The position numbers were made by a program, and so were the translations under genes. Positions 62,888 through 64,000 of a DNA stretch of 64,000 nt are shown here, piece by piece (the first letter of the stretch is position 1; each line of letters opens with the position of its first letter). Origin of the DNA: Streptomyces sp. SCSIO 30461 (GTDB taxonomy: Bacteria > Actinomycetota > Actinomycetes > Streptomycetales > Streptomycetaceae); assembly GCF_037023745.1 (NCBI RefSeq), contig NZ_CP146101.1, positions 1,550,001 through 1,614,000 of the forward strand, in the 5' to 3' direction. The notes under the pieces are model-generated. The model was not told the DNA's origin. It saw only the letters and a program-made list of their open reading frames with translations, and searched no databases.

Positions 62888-64000
62888 CGTCGCCCATGAC
62901 CACGTTCGCGCACCGAGCCGACACACTCACCCGTGACGCCCTGGCCGTGCTCCAGCCCGGCTTCACCGGCACCACCGCGCCTGACTGGCTGCTGCGCCGG
63001 ATCAGCGAGGGCCTCGCCGCCGTGGGACTGTTCGGCCGCAACATCGCTTCACCCGCTCAGCTCACCGCCCTCACGGCCCGGCTGAGGGCCGAACGCGACG
63101 ACGTACTCGTCGCCATCGACGAGGAGGGCGGGGACGTCACCCGGCTGGAAGTCGGTACCGGCTCGTCCTTCCCCGGCAACTACGCCCTCGGGTGCGTGGA
63201 CGACACCGAGCTCACCGGACAGGTGGCCGCGGCGCTCGGACGGCGGCTCGCCGCCTGCGGGGTGGACCTGAACTGGGCGCCGTCGGCCGACGTCAATTCG
63301 AACCCGGACAATCCCGTGATCGGGGTGCGTTCCTTCGGCTCCTGCCCGTCCCTCGTCGCCCGGCACACGGCCGCCTATGTCCAGGGCTTGCAGTCCGCCG
63401 GCGTGGCCGCGTGCGCCAAGCACTTCCCCGGACACGGGGACACCTCGGTCGATTCGCACCACGCACTGCCTCGGATCGATGTGGATTCGGCCACTTTGCG
63501 CTCCCGTGAGCTGCTGCCTTTCTATTCGGCGATCGAAGTGGGTTCCAAGTCGGTCATGAGCGCGCATATCCTGCTACCCGCGCTCGACCCCGATCACCCG
63601 GCGACCCTGAGCCCGCGGATCCTCACCGATCTGCTGCGTCAGGAGCTGGGCTACGAAGGCCTGATCGTCACCGACGGTATGGAGATGAAGGCCATCGCCG
63701 CGACCTACGGGATCGAGCGCGGCAGTGTCCTCGCGATCGCCGCCGGTGCCGACGCGATCTGTGTCGGCGGCGGCCTGGCCGACGAGGACACCGTGCTGCG
63801 GCTGCGCGACGCGCTCGTCACCGCGGTACGGGAGGGCGAGCTGCCCGAGGAACGACTGGCCGACGCGGCTGCGCGCGTGCGCGCGCTCGCGGACTGGACC
63901 AGGGGGGCCAGGGGGGCGGCATCGGAGCCGGGCGCGGCTTCACAGGAGGGGACCGCGCCCGGCACCGAGAAGAGCTCTGCCGCACCGCGCCCCGATCCGA
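62884..64000 (+). CDS. dasD: Family 3 beta-N-acetylglucosaminidase DasD (3' end cut off)
   Basis: 372 codons are in the window. NagZ-type GH3 motifs: LVAIDEEGGDVTRLE, the catalytic loop KHFPGHGDTSVDSHHALP (His), and GLIVTDGMEMKAIA (nucleophile Asp). It hydrolyses imported chitobiose to GlcNAc in the cytoplasm. No signal peptide. Starts at ATG 62884 or 62896. The C-terminal region after about residue 335 is a Pro/Ala-rich linker leading out of the window. Confidence 0.92.
   Translation, partial: MTSPMTTFAHRADTLTRDALAVLQPGFTGTTAPDWLLRRISEGLAAVGLFGRNIASPAQLTALTARLRAERDDVLVAIDEEGGDVTRLEVGTGSSFPGNYALGCVDDTELTGQVAAALGRRLAACGVDLNWAPSADVNSNPDNPVIGVRSFGSCPSLVARHTAAYVQGLQSAGVAACAKHFPGHGDTSVDSHHALPRIDVDSATLRSRELLPFYSAIEVGSKSVMSAHILLPALDPDHPATLSPRILTDLLRQELGYEGLIVTDGMEMKAIAATYGIERGSVLAIAAGADAICVGGGLADEDTVLRLRDALVTAVREGELPEERLADAAARVRALADWTRGARGAASEPGAASQEGTAPGTEKSSAAPRPDP

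Noticed and set aside
1..64000. CRISPR array, insertion sequence or prophage
   Set aside because: No regularly spaced repeats, transposase, integrase or phage genes were seen on either strand.

Overview
The window is GC-rich DNA (about 70% G+C by eye, with strong third-position GC) from a Streptomyces chromosome. Gene content, GTG starts, a WhiB-like gene, sigR-rsrA, dasRABCD and class Ia nrdAB all point to the conserved core of a streptomycete. The long antisense ORFs typical of such GC content were treated as shadows.

Layout. 1-3.0 kb: a partial UPF0104 membrane protein (minus). 3.1-17.6 kb: a rightward repair and redox block with an alkyltransferase-like protein, the AdnA and AdnB helicase-nuclease subunits, an M20 peptidase, NudC, mycoredoxin (opposite strand), UvrD2, then the WhiB-like regulator wblC behind a long leader with an upstream ORF and an intrinsic terminator. 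17.7-34.3 kb: an ABC1-type kinase overlapping an E1/ThiF-like protein, a YgjP-type metallopeptidase, a TerD-AIM24 fusion with two more AIM24 proteins, a Nudix enzyme with a zincin-like protein, an epimerase, MoaE, a Lon/PDZ protease, and a divergent PPA1309/UPF0182 pair. As recalled, the order adnA-adnB-nudC-mrx-uvrD2-whiB7-ABC1-...-PDZ protease-UPF0182 is also found in mycobacteria. 34.4-37.2 kb: two identical initiator tRNAs flank a Sel1-repeat gene. 37.3-44.9 kb: a Fur-family regulator, CBS protein, hisN, TetR with SugE-type SMR, rsgA, aroA, an M50-like peptidase and an SRAP protein. 45-51.2 kb: an alpha/beta hydrolase, sigR-rsrA, two HD-GYP-type membrane proteins (the second degenerate) and a TPR protein. 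51.2-55.9 kb: def, then nrdAB on the opposite strand behind NrdR-like boxes and a cobalamin riboswitch. 55.9-58.4 kb: GNAT and a two-gene monocarboxylate transporter (MctP type). 58.6-64 kb: dasR and dasABCD for chitobiose uptake and hydrolysis, cut by the window end.

How parts work together. The window joins two stress circuits. WblC answers translation-inhibiting antibiotics through leader attenuation. SigR/RsrA answers thiol oxidation. SigR-type promoters (GGAAT/C-N18-GTT) are visible before sigR itself, before the mycoredoxin gene, and as a palindrome between PPA1309 and UPF0182. The nrd operon integrates dNTP status (NrdR) and B12 supply (riboswitch). The das genes carry two dre operators for DasR.

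The least explained items are the TerD/AIM24 triad, the ABC1-kinase/ThiF pair, the pseudokinase-bearing UPF0104 protein, the degenerate HD-GYP partner and the palindromic divergent ECF promoter.
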